DNA of 63,183 nucleotides from Planctomycetota bacterium (GCA_016872555.1 VGZO01000023.1:1-63183), one strand, 5' to 3'. Shown: positions 42,309 through 52,527, counted from the stretch's first letter. A program made the numbers and translations. Notes: generated by a model from the letters alone, not told the origin.

Positions 42309-43448
42309 TCAATCGAACACCACGCACTGCGGTGCCGTGCCGCCGGAGACCAGCCACCGTTTCACTTCCAGCGCCTTTTGGCCGATGACGCGCCAGGAGA
42401 AGTCCGCCTTCATCCACTCCTGGCCGCGGCGCCCCATCGCGCGCCGTTCCTCCGTGGGGAGGGCCATCGCGTGGCGGAGGGCCGCCGCCATCGCCTCCGG
42501 ACCGTGGGCGATCCACCAGCCGCAGCGACGGGTCTCGAGGCCTTCCCACGGCGCGCCCTTGGTGGAGATCACGGGGGTTCCGCAGACGAGGCTTTCCGCG
42601 ACGGTCATCGCGAAGTTCTCGTTGAGCGTCGGCAACGCGAACAGTTCCGCGTCGACGAGGGCCTGGAGTTTGGCATCCTCGAACAGGGGGCCCGAGATCC
42701 CGAGGCGCTCGACGCCGAGGCTCGCCGCCAACCGCTCCAGTTCACCGGCATGGCCGTTCTCATCGGGGCCGATGATGTCCAACTCCCAGTCCGGGAACTG
42801 CTCCGACACCATCGCCCAGGCCTTCACGAGCCTGTCGAGCCCTTTCTTCGGGTGGATCCGGCCGATCGTGATCACCCGTTTCCGGGGCAGTGGGCGGCGC
42901 CGCGGCACGGTCACCGGCGGATCGATACCGTTGGGAATCAGCGCCGTCGGCTGCCGTAGGCCGAGGCGGCGGATCTCACGGTATTCCTCGTGGCAGGTGG
43001 CCCGGAAGCAGTCGACCTGGCCGAGGGTGTCCCACTGCCAGAGGTGCCATGCCACGCGCTTCTTGGCCCGCGAAAAGCGCAGCGCTGCAGGGCCGAGCAT
43101 GCCGTGCGGCGAGAGCATCAACGGTCGGTCGAGCCGGCGCGCCACGTCTGCCGGGTAAATGTTGGGCAGCTGCCACAGGCCGTGGATGTGGTACAGGTCG
43201 ATCGAGCGGTCGAAGAGCGCGTCGTGGAGATCACGCGAGCAGCCGAGACGACTGACAACCGGGATCTCGGCGTAGTCGGACGAAAAACGGCGGAGGTATC
43301 CTCCGGCGCGGTTCTCCGCGGGGTCGCCGAGGGTGTAGAGCCACGCGTCGACACCGAGCGATCGCATCACCGTCGCGAGGCGGTCCACCGAATAGGTCGT
43401 GCCCGCCGCCGGGTTGTCGATCGACGACACGCAGTGGATGACCTTCAT
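42309..43448 (-). CDS. Glycosyltransferase, GT4-like
   Basis: A 379-residue GT-B fold sugar transferase. The N-terminal domain begins MKVIHCVSSIDNPAAGTTYS, and HIHGLWQLPN and LSPHGMLGPAAL are typical of GT4 enzymes that build exopolysaccharide or O-antigen-like chains. The C-terminal nucleotide-sugar domain has ITIGRIHPKKGLDRLVKAW, and the E-x7-E motif in ENFAMTVAESLVCGTPVIST. It is probably cytoplasmic or membrane-associated. It lies between pit and the PfkB kinase on the same strand, with gaps of 192 and 93 bp, so one transcript is possible but not certain. Confidence 0.88.
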   Translation of the reverse strand: MKVIHCVSSIDNPAAGTTYSVDRLATVMRSLGVDAWLYTLGDPAENRAGGYLRRFSSDYAEIPVVSRLGCSRDLHDALFDRSIDLYHIHGLWQLPNIYPADVARRLDRPLMLSPHGMLGPAALRFSRAKKRVAWHLWQWDTLGQVDCFRATCHEEYREIRRLGLRQPTALIPNGIDPPVTVPRRRPLPRKRVITIGRIHPKKGLDRLVKAWAMVSEQFPDWELDIIGPDENGHAGELERLAASLGVERLGISGPLFEDAKLQALVDAELFALPTLNENFAMTVAESLVCGTPVISTKGAPWEGLETRRCGWWIAHGPEAMAAALRHAMALPTEERRAMGRRGQEWMKADFSWRVIGQKALEVKRWLVSGGTAPQCVVFD

Positions 43449-43640
43449 GGTGTCCGGCCGCGATGCAGGGAAAATCGGGAGCGGGCCTCCCCTCGTGACC
43501 CCCAATCATAGGGAAGTCCGTAGCCGGCCTCCCCACGGCCTACCTTGCACGCCCGAAAGGTTGGGCATGATCGAGTGGACTCGAAGGCGGCAGCGATGGC
43601 TGCGGTTCGCGCCGGGAGGGGCCGTCGCTCCCCGCGGCGA

Positions 43641-45194
43641 TCACGTCACCACGGTCGTCGCCAACCAGTAGAGCAACGCCGACAGCCCGATCACGGCCGG
43701 CAGCGTGAGCACCCAGGCAAGGGCGATCTTCCGGACGGTGTCGCGCTGGAGGCCGGCGCGCTCCGCCCACATCGTGCCGGCGACGCCGCTGGACAGGACG
43801 TGTGTCGTGCTCACCGGCATGTGGAACCGGTCGGCCATCCCGATCGTCGTGGCGGCGATCAACTCGGCGACCGCCCCTTGGGCGTAGGTGAGGTGCGATT
43901 TGCCGATCTTCTCGCCGACCGTGACCACGATCCGCTCCCAGCCGACCATCGTTCCCAGACCGAGGCACAGGGCGACGCCGAGCACGACCCACCAGGGAAC
44001 GTATTCGACGGGCCGCGCCAGGTCCCTGGCGATCGCCTTGAGGTCGTCGCGGCGCTCGTGCGGGAGGAGGTGGCCGAATTCCCGCAGCAGCGTCCGCACC
44101 GTCGTGCCGAGCTCGACCAGTGCCGTCCGCACGCGCCAGCGCTGCTCGGGAGACAGTTCGGCGCTGCTCCCCGCCGTCCCCACCGTGTCGCGCAGCGCCG
44201 TCACCACCGGCAGCGGGTCGAGCGTGTCGAGGACCGGGTCGCCCCCTTCCAGCGGCTTGACCAGGCGATGGACCATATCGGACTCGAAGGATGCCTCCTG
44301 GGCCAGGGCCGCCGAACGCGACAGGCGCTCGACCCGGGCGTTGGCGACGTGGAGCTCCTTGAGGGCGTTCATCAGTGCCGCCAGGTCGGGGCGTGCCAGC
44401 TCGCCTTCGAGGCGCTTCGCGGCCGCGACCGCCTTGGTGAGGTCGCCATCGCGCGCCGCCGGGTCGAGCGCGTAGGTTGCGGGCAAGATCCCGATCAGGA
44501 TCAACATCACCAGGCCCATCCCCTTCTGCCCGTCGTTGGAACCGTGCGCGAAGCTGACGCCGGTGCACGTCCCCACCAGCAGTGCCCTGACCCACCATGG
44601 CGGCGGCTCGTCGCCTGTCGGCGGTCGGAACAGCCGCGGCGAGTGGATCAGCGACCGGCACAGCCACAACAGGATCGCGGCGGCGAGAAAGCCGATCAGC
44701 GGCGAGAGCAACAGCGCCGTGATCACCTCGGTGACCTTGTGCCAGTTGACCCCCTTGAACGGCGAGCCACGCTCGAGCCAGGCATTCATCATCCCCACCC
44801 CCATGATCGAGCCGATCAGGGCGTGGGAGCTGGATGCCGGCAGCCCCTTGTACCAGGTGGCGAAGTTCCAGGTGATCGCCGACACCAGCAGCGCCAGGAC
44901 CATCGCCAGGCCGCGCCCGGAACGGATGTCGACGAGGAGATCGACCGGGAGTAGGTGGACGATGCTGAACGCCACGCCGATACCGCCGGCATAGACGCCG
45001 ATGAAGTTCCAGATCCCCGACCAGACGACCGCCGCGGTCGGCCGCAGGCTGCGGGTGTAGATCACCGTCGCCACGGCGTTGGCTGTGTCGTGGAAGCCGT
45101 TGATGCACTCGAAGGCGAACGCGATTCCGAGGGCGATCAGGAGGATCGCCAATTGGCCGGTCCCGAGCGAGCCGAGGGCCTCGAAAAATTCCAT
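43641..45194 (-). CDS. pit: Low-affinity inorganic phosphate transporter (Pit)
   Basis: A 517-residue membrane carrier of the PiT family for phosphate or metal-phosphate symport. The two family repeats are seen: GFHDTANAVATVIYTRSLRP near the N-terminus (G-x-N/H-D-x-A-N-A) and VSFAHGSNDGQKGMG, with a matching PVSTTHVLSSGVAGTMWA in the C-terminal half and ASSSHALIGSIMG in the N-terminal half. Between the halves lies a large hydrophilic insert of about 150 residues, charged and helical (EARPDLAALMNALKELHVA-like). The start is ATG 45194. It is divergent from the pterin dehydratase gene. Confidence 0.93.
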   Translation of the reverse strand: MEFFEALGSLGTGQLAILLIALGIAFAFECINGFHDTANAVATVIYTRSLRPTAAVVWSGIWNFIGVYAGGIGVAFSIVHLLPVDLLVDIRSGRGLAMVLALLVSAITWNFATWYKGLPASSSHALIGSIMGVGMMNAWLERGSPFKGVNWHKVTEVITALLLSPLIGFLAAAILLWLCRSLIHSPRLFRPPTGDEPPPWWVRALLVGTCTGVSFAHGSNDGQKGMGLVMLILIGILPATYALDPAARDGDLTKAVAAAKRLEGELARPDLAALMNALKELHVANARVERLSRSAALAQEASFESDMVHRLVKPLEGGDPVLDTLDPLPVVTALRDTVGTAGSSAELSPEQRWRVRTALVELGTTVRTLLREFGHLLPHERRDDLKAIARDLARPVEYVPWWVVLGVALCLGLGTMVGWERIVVTVGEKIGKSHLTYAQGAVAELIAATTIGMADRFHMPVSTTHVLSSGVAGTMWAERAGLQRDTVRKIALAWVLTLPAVIGLSALLYWLATTVVT

Positions 45195-45348
45195 CGCGCG
45201 CTCCCCGAATCGGTCTCTTGGCCGAATCGATACCGTTTGCCACGGCACCCTAGCAGCGATCTGTGAGTACCGTGTGAGTGCCGGGGCTGGTCTGGAGCCG
45301 GCCGGCGGGGATAATGCCCCGGTTCGACGAACATGTCGGGAGGGATTC

Positions 45349-45741
45349 ATGGACGATTGTCCGGTGAGGCCGGTCGGCGAGTTGGCAGGGGGGGCATGCG
45401 TGCCCTGCGAAGGGGGCGTGCCGCGTTACTCGGCCGAAGCGGCCGGCCGCCAGGTCGCGCTGTTTCCCGGCTGGCGGCTCACGCACGACGCCACGCGGAT
45501 CCGCCGCGACTGGACCGCGCGGAGCTTCGTGGCGGCGATGGCATTCCTCAACCGCGTGGCCGACCTCGCCGAGGCCGAGCGCCACCATCCCGACGTGCAC
45601 CTCGAGGGCTACCGGCAGGTGTGGATCGAGATCCACACGCACGCCATCGGCGGCTTGTCGGAAAACGACTTCATCCTCGCCGCCAAGATCGATGCCCTCG
45701 GGCCCCCCGACGCGCCGCGGCAGCGGGGCGAGGCTGGCTGA
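45349..45741 (+). CDS. phhB: 4a-hydroxytetrahydrobiopterin dehydratase (pterin-4a-carbinolamine dehydratase)
   Basis: A 130-residue enzyme that dehydrates 4a-hydroxytetrahydropterin, recycling the cofactor of aromatic amino acid hydroxylases, or acts in molybdopterin-related metabolism. It has the motif EAERHHPDVHLEGY (catalytic H79, H80) and VWIEIHTHAIGGLSENDF (H97). About 30 extra residues at the N-terminus, with two Cys, precede the domain. A GGGAGGG site lies just before ATG 45349. No aromatic hydroxylase is in the window. It is divergent from pit. Confidence 0.88.
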   Translation: MDDCPVRPVGELAGGACVPCEGGVPRYSAEAAGRQVALFPGWRLTHDATRIRRDWTARSFVAAMAFLNRVADLAEAERHHPDVHLEGYRQVWIEIHTHAIGGLSENDFILAAKIDALGPPDAPRQRGEAG

Positions 45742-46124
45742 ACGACCGCACACCGCCCCCTGCGTCCGGCACGGGCGGCGGGCCATGTGACTGCGACAGG
45801 TACTCGGGCGACATGGCTCGGGTTGTGTCGCCGAGGGGCACGCTTCGGGTTCTTGACCGAGCGCTGCCGAGTCCAGTGAGCGCGACATCTGCAGAGCCCG
45901 AGCTGAGGCTGAGTCCGCCGCGATGACCCACGGAAATACCGGATGGACCGGTCTTTGGGGCGTGTGGGGCTGTTTTTGTGCCGATGTTTTGGGGGTCCGG
46001 TTCGGGGATTCCCTGCGGCGTGACATTTCCGGCAGGCCGTCGCCCATGGGGATGGGACAGTCAGTGAGACGGTTCCCGCAGGAAGACAGTTCTCGAAGAG
46101 GCCCGCCGGGCCGGGGAGGAGACG
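45742..46124. other. Gene-free intergenic region (383 bp)
   Basis: No convincing gene. A weak inverted repeat (GGCGACA ... TGTCGCC) lies in the first third, and a T-rich patch (CTGTTTTTGTG) near the middle is unusual for this DNA and might belong to a promoter or terminator. The ribosome site GGGAGGAGA precedes the DUF2339 gene. Confidence 0.5.
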
Positions 46125-48494
46125 ATGGAAGTCCTGCTGCTCCTGGTGTGCGTGGGAGTCGTCGCGCTCTTCGTCCAGATCCTCAACACCCGACAGGACA
46201 TCCGCGGGCTCATCACTGGTCAGGACCTGACCAATCGCGGGCTGAAGTGGGTGTCGGGCCAAGTCGAGCAGCTCGAACGCCTCCAGCGGTCAACGCTCGA
46301 GCGGCTCGACGCCCACGGTGGTCCCGCAGCGGGTCCCGGAGCTCCTTCCGAAGCTGGTCCCGGAGCCGAGTCGGCCGATTCCCCAGCGGTGGTGGCGACA
46401 TCGCTCGCGGAATCGCGGCGCACGTCCGAGAGCGTCGTGCCTTCCGCAGCCTCGCCCACCGGGGTCGCGCCGGCCACGCCCGTGCCACTGGCAGCGGGTT
46501 GGGCCGCCGTGGTGGCTTCCCTGGCGACTCCGGTCGAGCATGCCGAGCCGGTGCTGCCTGCCATGACAGGCGACCCGGTGCTACCGGTCGTGTCGCGGTC
46601 GGTGACGCGGGCACGTGATTCGCGCCCACCGGAGTCGGCCGTCGTGCCGGCAGCGACTGCCTCAGCGTCGGCGGACGCACCGCGCGTCGCGCCGCGTGTC
46701 ACGCCGCCACCGGCGCCCAGCCGGTTCGAACAGGCGGCTGCCGACGCGCTTGCCAAGATCCGGAACTGGATCATCGTCGGCGAGGAGCACGTGCCGGCCG
46801 GGATGTCGCGGGAGTACGCGATCGCCAGCCAGTGGCTGCTGCGCGTCGGGATCGTGATCGTCGTCGCCGCGCTCGGGTTCTTCCTCAAGTATTCGATCGA
46901 CAACGGCTGGATCGGGCCGCTGGCGCGCGTGATGCTGACCGCGATCGCGGGCCTGTCGATGATCATCGGCGGCACCCGCCTCCTCGGAAAACGCTACGCC
47001 CTGATCGGCCAGGGGTTGATCGGCGGCGGCTTGGCGGCGCTGTATTTCGCCGTCTTCGCCGCCCACCAGTTCTTCGGCCTGATCGAGGCCGAGCCGGCGT
47101 TCGCGCTGTTGGCGGCGGTCACGCTGCTGGCCGGGTTCATCGCCGTCCGCTTCGATTCGATGCTCGTCGCCGTCCTGGGGATCATCGGCGGCTACGCGAC
47201 GCCGTTCATGCTCCAGACCTCGGGCGTGGTGCTCCCCGCCCTGTCCGCGCACTACGACGACAGCCGGTTCGCCGAGGTGTTTCCGTTCCTCGTCGGCTTC
47301 TTCGCGCTGTTCTCGACCGCGACGTTCCTGTTCCAGTTCGTCCGTGGCCAGCGCGGCAACCTCCTCGACATCCTCGCGCTGTTGGTCAATGCCGGCGTGT
47401 TCTTCGCGGTCGGGGCGCGGATGATCGATGCCGCGTTCGGCCGGCAGTGGGTCGGGGCGCTGGCGTTGGCGTTGGCCGCATTCTACGCGCTACACGTCTC
47501 GATCATGCTCGGCCGCCGCCTCGTGGACCGCGAGCTGATCGTCACGTTCCTCGGCCTGTCGGCGCTGTTCCTGACGCTGACGATGCCGCTGGTGCTGTCC
47601 GCGGAGTGGGTCACGGCCAGCTGGGCGGTGCAGGCCGTGGTGATGCTGTGGATGGCCGACCGGATCGGCAGCCGGTTCCTCCGCTCGACGGCGGTCGTGG
47701 TCCTGGTGCTGGTGATAACGCGGTTCGGGTTCATCGACCTGCCGACGTCGTTCGGCGGCCGTGCCGTGCCGTTCGAGGAGATCACGCGCGCCGAGTTCCT
47801 CCGGCTCCTCGCCGGCCGGGTGGCATCGTTCGGGGTCCCGATCGCGGCCTTCGCCACGGCGGCCGGCCTGCTGCGGCGCGCCGCCGAGAACGGGGAACGC
47901 GGCGGGAGCGAGGGGCGGCTGGTGACCGCCGGCAACGACATCGGTCCCGGTGCCGACCGGGGCCTCGGGAGGGTCGGCGACGTGATCCTGATCGCGACTG
48001 CGGCGATGTTCGGCCTCTACGTCCACCTCGAGGTCGATCGCACCGTCGGCTTCCTCTACGATCCGTTGCGGCTGCCCCTGCGGACGGTGGTCTGGGTGGC
48101 GGGGGCGGCGGTGCTGCTGGCACAGGCGCGGCGCTGGAGCGGTGAACTGGCCGCACCGCTGTTCGTCGCCGTCCTCGTCGCCATCGGCGCCAAACTCGTG
48201 CTCTGGGACATGGCCGCCTGGGGCGCCTTCCGCGGCGCCGCGGCGGGGCCGGGCCACCCGGCCTACGTGTACACGGGGCCGTATTCGTTCGCCGCCGCGG
48301 CGTTCCGGGCGCTCGACTTCGGCGCCGTGGCGGGTTTCCTCGCGGCCACCATCGCCCTCCTCGGCACCCGCCGGCCGTGGGCGACGAAGAGGAGCGGGTG
48401 CACCGTCGCCGCGGTGGCGCTGGGCTGGCTGTGGAGCACGCTGGAGGTGAACTCGGCGCTGTACGAGTTTGCCCCGGGCTTCCGGGCGGGGTGA
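46125..48494 (+). CDS. DUF2339 multi-spanning membrane protein (frameshifted, main part)
   Basis: A 789-residue protein. After an N-terminal membrane helix ([20 protein letters not shown]) and a soluble Ala/Pro/Glu linker of about 170 residues come some 20 hydrophobic segments of the DUF2339 family; [30 protein letters not shown]-like and [20 protein letters not shown] are recognisable. The frame ends at TGA 48492-48494 in the middle of the conserved C-terminus ([10 protein letters not shown]). The rest of the domain continues in another frame from 48491. Restoring one G in the run GCGGGG at 48487-48491 would fuse the two. The next gene is DUF3999, a known partner. Function unknown. Confidence 0.85.
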   Translation: MEVLLLLVCVGVVALFVQILNTRQDIRGLITGQDLTNRGLKWVSGQVEQLERLQRSTLERLDAHGGPAAGPGAPSEAGPGAESADSPAVVATSLAESRRTSESVVPSAASPTGVAPATPVPLAAGWAAVVASLATPVEHAEPVLPAMTGDPVLPVVSRSVTRARDSRPPESAVVPAATASASADAPRVAPRVTPPPAPSRFEQAAADALAKIRNWIIVGEEHVPAGMSREYAIASQWLLRVGIVIVVAALGFFLKYSIDNGWIGPLARVMLTAIAGLSMIIGGTRLLGKRYALIGQGLIGGGLAALYFAVFAAHQFFGLIEAEPAFALLAAVTLLAGFIAVRFDSMLVAVLGIIGGYATPFMLQTSGVVLPALSAHYDDSRFAEVFPFLVGFFALFSTATFLFQFVRGQRGNLLDILALLVNAGVFFAVGARMIDAAFGRQWVGALALALAAFYALHVSIMLGRRLVDRELIVTFLGLSALFLTLTMPLVLSAEWVTASWAVQAVVMLWMADRIGSRFLRSTAVVVLVLVITRFGFIDLPTSFGGRAVPFEEITRAEFLRLLAGRVASFGVPIAAFATAAGLLRRAAENGERGGSEGRLVTAGNDIGPGADRGLGRVGDVILIATAAMFGLYVHLEVDRTVGFLYDPLRLPLRTVVWVAGAAVLLAQARRWSGELAAPLFVAVLVAIGAKLVLWDMAAWGAFRGAAAGPGHPAYVYTGPYSFAAAAFRALDFGAVAGFLAATIALLGTRRPWATKRSGCTVAAVALGWLWSTLEVNSALYEFAPGFRAG

Positions 48495-48763
48495 CGATCG
48501 TCTGGGCGCTGTTCGCCCTCGCCTTGATCATCGCCGGGATCTCCCGTCGGCGGGCGGAGGTCCGCTACGCGGGGCTGGCGCTGTTCACGGTCGTGACCCT
48601 GAAGATCTTCTTACGGGACCTCGCCGAGCTCGACACGCTGTGGCGGATCGTGGCGTTCATCGTCCTCGGCCTGCTGTTCATCGCCGGGTCGTTCCTCTAC
48701 CTGCGGTTCCGCGAGCGCGTCACCGGCGAGGATTCCCTCCCGAAACCCGAGGTGACTCGATGA
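48491..48763 (+). CDS. C-terminal part of DUF2339 protein in a second frame
   Basis: About 90 residues: [36 protein letters not shown] and [20 protein letters not shown], three membrane helices that continue the DUF2339 domain. The candidate start GTG 48491 overlaps the upstream TGA (GTGA), so it could be translated by reinitiation or coupling, reached by a -1 slip on the G run, or lost through a real frameshift or a sequence error. Its stop overlaps the ATG of the DUF3999 gene (ATGA). Confidence 0.6.
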   Translation: MTIVWALFALALIIAGISRRRAEVRYAGLALFTVVTLKIFLRDLAELDTLWRIVAFIVLGLLFIAGSFLYLRFRERVTGEDSLPKPEVTR

Positions 48764-50229
48764 GATCGTTCCCGGTGGCGGTCGCCCGGTCGGCGTGGCT
48801 CGCGGCGATCCTCTGCCAGGCGGCGGTCGCCGGCGACGTGGTCGGCGGCCTGCGCTTCCGCAGCGACCTCGCCGTGCCCCCCCGGTCGGCCGACGATCTG
48901 GTGGGGGTCCGGGTCGATGGCCCCGTCGCCGACGGCTGTGCGGAGCGGTTCGCCGACCTCCGGGTGATCGATTCCACAGGGCGCGAGGTGCCGTTCGTCC
49001 TTCGCACCGACACGGTCGTGACACAGCGCACCGTGCGCCTCACGTTCGCGCTCGGCGGCGTCGACCTCGAACCGCGCGACGACGGCGGGCTCGTGATCGC
49101 GTTCACGATCGATCCCGAGCGCCATCCCGAGCCGATCGCCGGATTCCGGATCGTCACTCCGCTGGTCAACTTCGAGCAGCGCGTGCGCCTCGATCGCCGG
49201 CAGGCCGACGGGGGCTGGAAGGCGCTCGTCGAGGAGGGGCTCCTCTGCGACTACACGCAGTGGATGGACGTGCGCAACTCCGAGATCACCGTGCCCGACG
49301 CGTGGCGCCGCGCTCCCGGGGGCACGTTTCGGATCACGATCGACGAGGCCACCGCCGAGCAGCGCTCGCAGGCGACCGAGGTCGTGCGCTCACTGGCCGC
49401 CGGGGTCGAGACGGCGGTCGAGGAACGGTTTCGGCTGGTTCGGCAGCCGTTTCGGATCGACAGCATCGAGGGCTGGTACGACGAGACGGTTGCCGACCGC
49501 CGCGCTGCCGACCCGGTCGCGCGCCGCGTCGAGACGTTCACCGTGACCGAGGATCCCACCGCGAAGGTCACCCGGATCGGATTCACGACCGGCGGCAGCC
49601 CTCTGACGGCGCTGCGGCTCGAGCTCGCCGACCGCAACATCGCCCGCGACGTTACCGTGACCGGGCCTGCCCCGCAGGCCGAGCCGGGGCGCCTGCCGCC
49701 GGCGCGGCCGGTGGTGGGTGGGGGCCGGATCGAGCGGCTCGACCTCCGCGGGCTCCAGCGCGAGCAGCTCACCGTGCCGATCCACTCCACGGTCCGTGGG
49801 CCGCTCGAGATCGTGATCGCCAACGGCGACAGCCCGCCGCCGCGGGTGACGGGAGTCGAGGCCCTCGGGCCGGCGGTCACCGCGGTGTTCATCGCCCGCC
49901 CCGGCGAAACCTACCGGCTCGCCTACGGGTTGCCGGCCGGAGCCACGCCGCTCCCGGCTCCACGGTACGACACGGCCGCGATCGAGGCGGCGCTCGCCGC
50001 CGGGCGACTGCCGACAACGGTCGCGCCCGGCGTGGCGGCGGAGGTCGCGGTGGCCCGGCCGGCGCCGGCGCCCGGCGCGGCGGTTCGCGACCTCACCGGC
50101 GATCCGTGGCTGCTGGGGGCCGTGATCGTCGCGCTGGCGATGGCGGTGCTCGTGGCGCTGGTGCAGGCTGTGCGGCGCATCGAGAACCTGCCCCCCGACG
50201 ACGGGGATCGGCCGCGCGACGGGGTATGA
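48760..50229 (+). CDS. DUF3999 family exported membrane protein
   Basis: A 489-residue protein with a signal peptide (AWLAAILCQAAVAG), a large beta-rich extracytoplasmic part (RFADLRVIDSTGREVPFVLR, then several repeats of strand-turn units) and one C-terminal membrane helix (WLLGAVIVALAMAVLVALVQ) with a short acidic tail. The arrangement is that of DUF3999, which usually follows a DUF2339 gene. The start ATG overlaps the stop of the DUF2339 C-terminal frame by 4 bp, so coupled translation is likely. Function unknown. Confidence 0.82.
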   Translation: MRSFPVAVARSAWLAAILCQAAVAGDVVGGLRFRSDLAVPPRSADDLVGVRVDGPVADGCAERFADLRVIDSTGREVPFVLRTDTVVTQRTVRLTFALGGVDLEPRDDGGLVIAFTIDPERHPEPIAGFRIVTPLVNFEQRVRLDRRQADGGWKALVEEGLLCDYTQWMDVRNSEITVPDAWRRAPGGTFRITIDEATAEQRSQATEVVRSLAAGVETAVEERFRLVRQPFRIDSIEGWYDETVADRRAADPVARRVETFTVTEDPTAKVTRIGFTTGGSPLTALRLELADRNIARDVTVTGPAPQAEPGRLPPARPVVGGGRIERLDLRGLQREQLTVPIHSTVRGPLEIVIANGDSPPPRVTGVEALGPAVTAVFIARPGETYRLAYGLPAGATPLPAPRYDTAAIEAALAAGRLPTTVAPGVAAEVAVARPAPAPGAAVRDLTGDPWLLGAVIVALAMAVLVALVQAVRRIENLPPDDGDRPRDGV

Positions 50230-50264
50230 CGCCGGTCATGCGGGCCCGTGCCGGTCGGCGCGAA

Positions 50265-51296
50265 TCACCCGAGCAGGTGCTCGAGGACGAGGCGCTCGAG
50301 GGCTTCGTAGTCGCGGGCGGCGATGCACTGCGCCGCCACGCTCTCCGGGAACGTCCGCGCCTTCTCGACGAGCTTGAGGAACACCGCCTTGCTCGTCGCC
50401 AGATGTGCCGCCGCCTTGTCCGCCGGCTGCGTGCGCTGCGCCTTGACGTCGAAGCCGACGTAGCCCGTCGACGCGAAGCCGGCCCTCTCGAGGACCCGGA
50501 CCTGATCGAACGCGCCGCGCAGGTTGGCGGCGCCGAAGACCTTGTCTTGGTCGTACTTGAGGCCGTTCTGGTCGTTGAGATGGACCCCCCAGAGCTTGCC
50601 GGCGGCGAGCGCGAACCCCATTTCGTCAGAGGGGTCGAGGCCGGCGAGGATCGCGTGGGCGCTCTCGATGAGCACGCCGACGCGCGCCGGATCGGCACAC
50701 CGCGCGCCGAGTGCCAGCGCGTGGCCGATCGTCGGCAGGAAGGCGGTGTCGACCGGCTCGTTGGGCTTGGGCTCGATCGCGATCTTCACCGTCGGGCTCG
50801 CCGACAGCATCGCGTCGATCGCGGCGATCAGCTGCCGTGAGGCGGTGACCGGGTCCTTGCTCTCGCGGACCCCCGTCCCCTCGCGCGCCGGCCACATCAC
50901 CATCAGCTCCGTGCCCAACGCCATCGCCACGTCGACGGCGCGCTTCGAGCGCTCGATCGCCCACGTCCGTGCCGCTGGATCGTTGGCGGTGTAGCCGCCG
51001 TCGACGCCGAGCGGATGCTCCCAGAGACGGGCGGCGACGAACTCCGCCACCAGCCCCATCCCCTGGAGCTTCTTCCGCATCGACTCGGCCGCCTTCGTGA
51101 TCTGGGCCGGCGACAGATCCTCGAGGTCGGGAACGGCGTCGTCGTCGTGGAACTGGATGGCGTGGAAGCCGAGGTCGACCGCCGTCCGCAGCACGTCGTC
51201 GAAGGCGACGGCAGGACGGACCGGCGGGCCGAAGGGATCGGCGCCGCGGCCGAGGTTCCAGGGGCCGACGGAGAAGCGGTACTCGGCGGAAGCCAT
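50265..51296 (-). CDS. Xylose isomerase-like TIM barrel
   Basis: A 343-residue protein close to class I xylose isomerases. It has RFSVGPWNLGRGADPFG at the N-terminus, FHDDDAVP (the H/D catalytic pair), the metal-site motif IEPKPNEP, WGVHLNDQNGLKYDQDKVFG, and FDVKAQRTQP. It is shorter than typical enzymes (about 380-440), and the expected second Glu/His segment reads LIESAHAILAGL. It may be a true xylose isomerase or a planctomycete paralogue for another sugar. The start is ATG 51296, divergent from the next gene. Confidence 0.75.
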   Translation of the reverse strand: MASAEYRFSVGPWNLGRGADPFGPPVRPAVAFDDVLRTAVDLGFHAIQFHDDDAVPDLEDLSPAQITKAAESMRKKLQGMGLVAEFVAARLWEHPLGVDGGYTANDPAARTWAIERSKRAVDVAMALGTELMVMWPAREGTGVRESKDPVTASRQLIAAIDAMLSASPTVKIAIEPKPNEPVDTAFLPTIGHALALGARCADPARVGVLIESAHAILAGLDPSDEMGFALAAGKLWGVHLNDQNGLKYDQDKVFGAANLRGAFDQVRVLERAGFASTGYVGFDVKAQRTQPADKAAAHLATSKAVFLKLVEKARTFPESVAAQCIAARDYEALERLVLEHLLG

Positions 51297-51433
51297 GGCG
51301 TTGGTTCCCGGGGTGGGCCGCGGGGCACGGCGCCGCGGCGGGTGGACAGGGCGACAGTCTACCGCGACGATGGCGGGCCCGGAGGCGGCATCCCGCCGCC
51401 GGCGATTCCCTCCCCCGCCCCGGCCGGCCCCCG

Positions 51434-52501
51434 ATGCACACCCCCGCGGTCACCAAGTCGCTCGACGTCAAGCTCGCCCGGATCGTCGCCGATCCCTCGT
51501 GCCGCGACTTCATCCTCGCCGACGCCAAGGACGCCGACATGGCGTTCGGCCTGTCGGCACCGGGGGTCAAGCCAAGCGGGACCGTCGAACACGGGCCCTT
51601 TTTCTCGATCGCCGACTACCGGGAGAACATCCGCCGGCTCGTCGCCCAGGGGCTGCTCGACATCATGCTCATGAGCGCGAGCACGGCCGAGATCGTCGCG
51701 CTCGACGAGGGGCTGTTCACCACCAGCCACGTCACGCCGGCGGTGCGGATGAACGACACCACCGACATCTGGCTGGCGGCGGGCAGCGGCGGCTACACGC
51801 GCCAGCCCGCCCTCCCCTTCTCGACCGTCACGATCCCGCAGGCCCAGTGCGGCCGGGTCGACTGCCGCCACGCCGACATCGGCCGCGGCGTGAACCTGGG
51901 GCTGTTCTCGCTGACCCTCAACGACGACGCCGCGCTCGACCGGGCGATGCTCGAGGCCTACCGCGCGTTTCGCCTCGAGGCGGAGCGTCACTCGTTCCGC
52001 CACTTCCTCGAGGTCTTCTATCCCAACGCGCTGGGACGCGTGCCGGGCAAGGCCGCCGACGAGCGCCCGCGCGACGTCGCCAGGTTCCTCGCCGACCACG
52101 TCGCCCGGGCGCTGGCGGGCGTGCCGCGTGCCGGACGGCCGATCTTCCTCAAGATCCCCTACCTCGGCCCCGAGGTCACCGAGCAGCTCGCCGCCTACGA
52201 CCGGTCGGTCGTCGTCGGGATCCTCGGCGGCTCGGCCGGCACGACGCACGACGCGTTCGCGCTGGTCGAGCAGGCCAAGGCGCACGGCGCCCGCGTCGCC
52301 CTGTTCGGCCGGAAGATCAACGCCGCCGACAACCAGCTCCTGTTCGTCGAGCACCTCCGCCGCGTCGCCGACGGCGACCTGCCGGCGGCCGAGGGGGTCC
52401 GGGCCTACCATGGCGCCCTCCAGGCGCGGTCGATCCGGCCGCGGCGGAGCCTCGACGACGACATGGCCCTCACCCCCACCGCCCAGGCCTACGGCGGCTG
52501 A
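51434..52501 (+). CDS. Conserved protein of unknown function, possible aldolase-type barrel
   Basis: A 355-residue cytoplasmic protein that I do not recognise firmly. The text suggests an alpha/beta barrel: strands VVVGILGGSAG, ARVALFGRKI, a phosphate-site-like GGSAGT and a C-terminal helix after NQLLFVEHLRRVADGDLP, reminiscent of class I (DhnA/LsrF-type) aldolases. A Lys in FLKIPYLGPEV might serve as a Schiff-base residue, but this is a guess. It starts a run of four same-strand genes ending at 55094 (RidA, NIPSNAP and FG-GAP follow within 12-100 bp). ATG 51434. Confidence 0.5.
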   Translation: MHTPAVTKSLDVKLARIVADPSCRDFILADAKDADMAFGLSAPGVKPSGTVEHGPFFSIADYRENIRRLVAQGLLDIMLMSASTAEIVALDEGLFTTSHVTPAVRMNDTTDIWLAAGSGGYTRQPALPFSTVTIPQAQCGRVDCRHADIGRGVNLGLFSLTLNDDAALDRAMLEAYRAFRLEAERHSFRHFLEVFYPNALGRVPGKAADERPRDVARFLADHVARALAGVPRAGRPIFLKIPYLGPEVTEQLAAYDRSVVVGILGGSAGTTHDAFALVEQAKAHGARVALFGRKINAADNQLLFVEHLRRVADGDLPAAEGVRAYHGALQARSIRPRRSLDDDMALTPTAQAYGG

Positions 52502-52527
52502 TCCCCGTCACGCCCACGAGGCTCACC

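Noticed and set aside
45742-46124. Small open frame in front of the DUF2339 gene
   Set aside because: It overlaps the DUF2339 start in another frame, has no domain or ribosome site, and reads as low-complexity Arg/Gly sequence.
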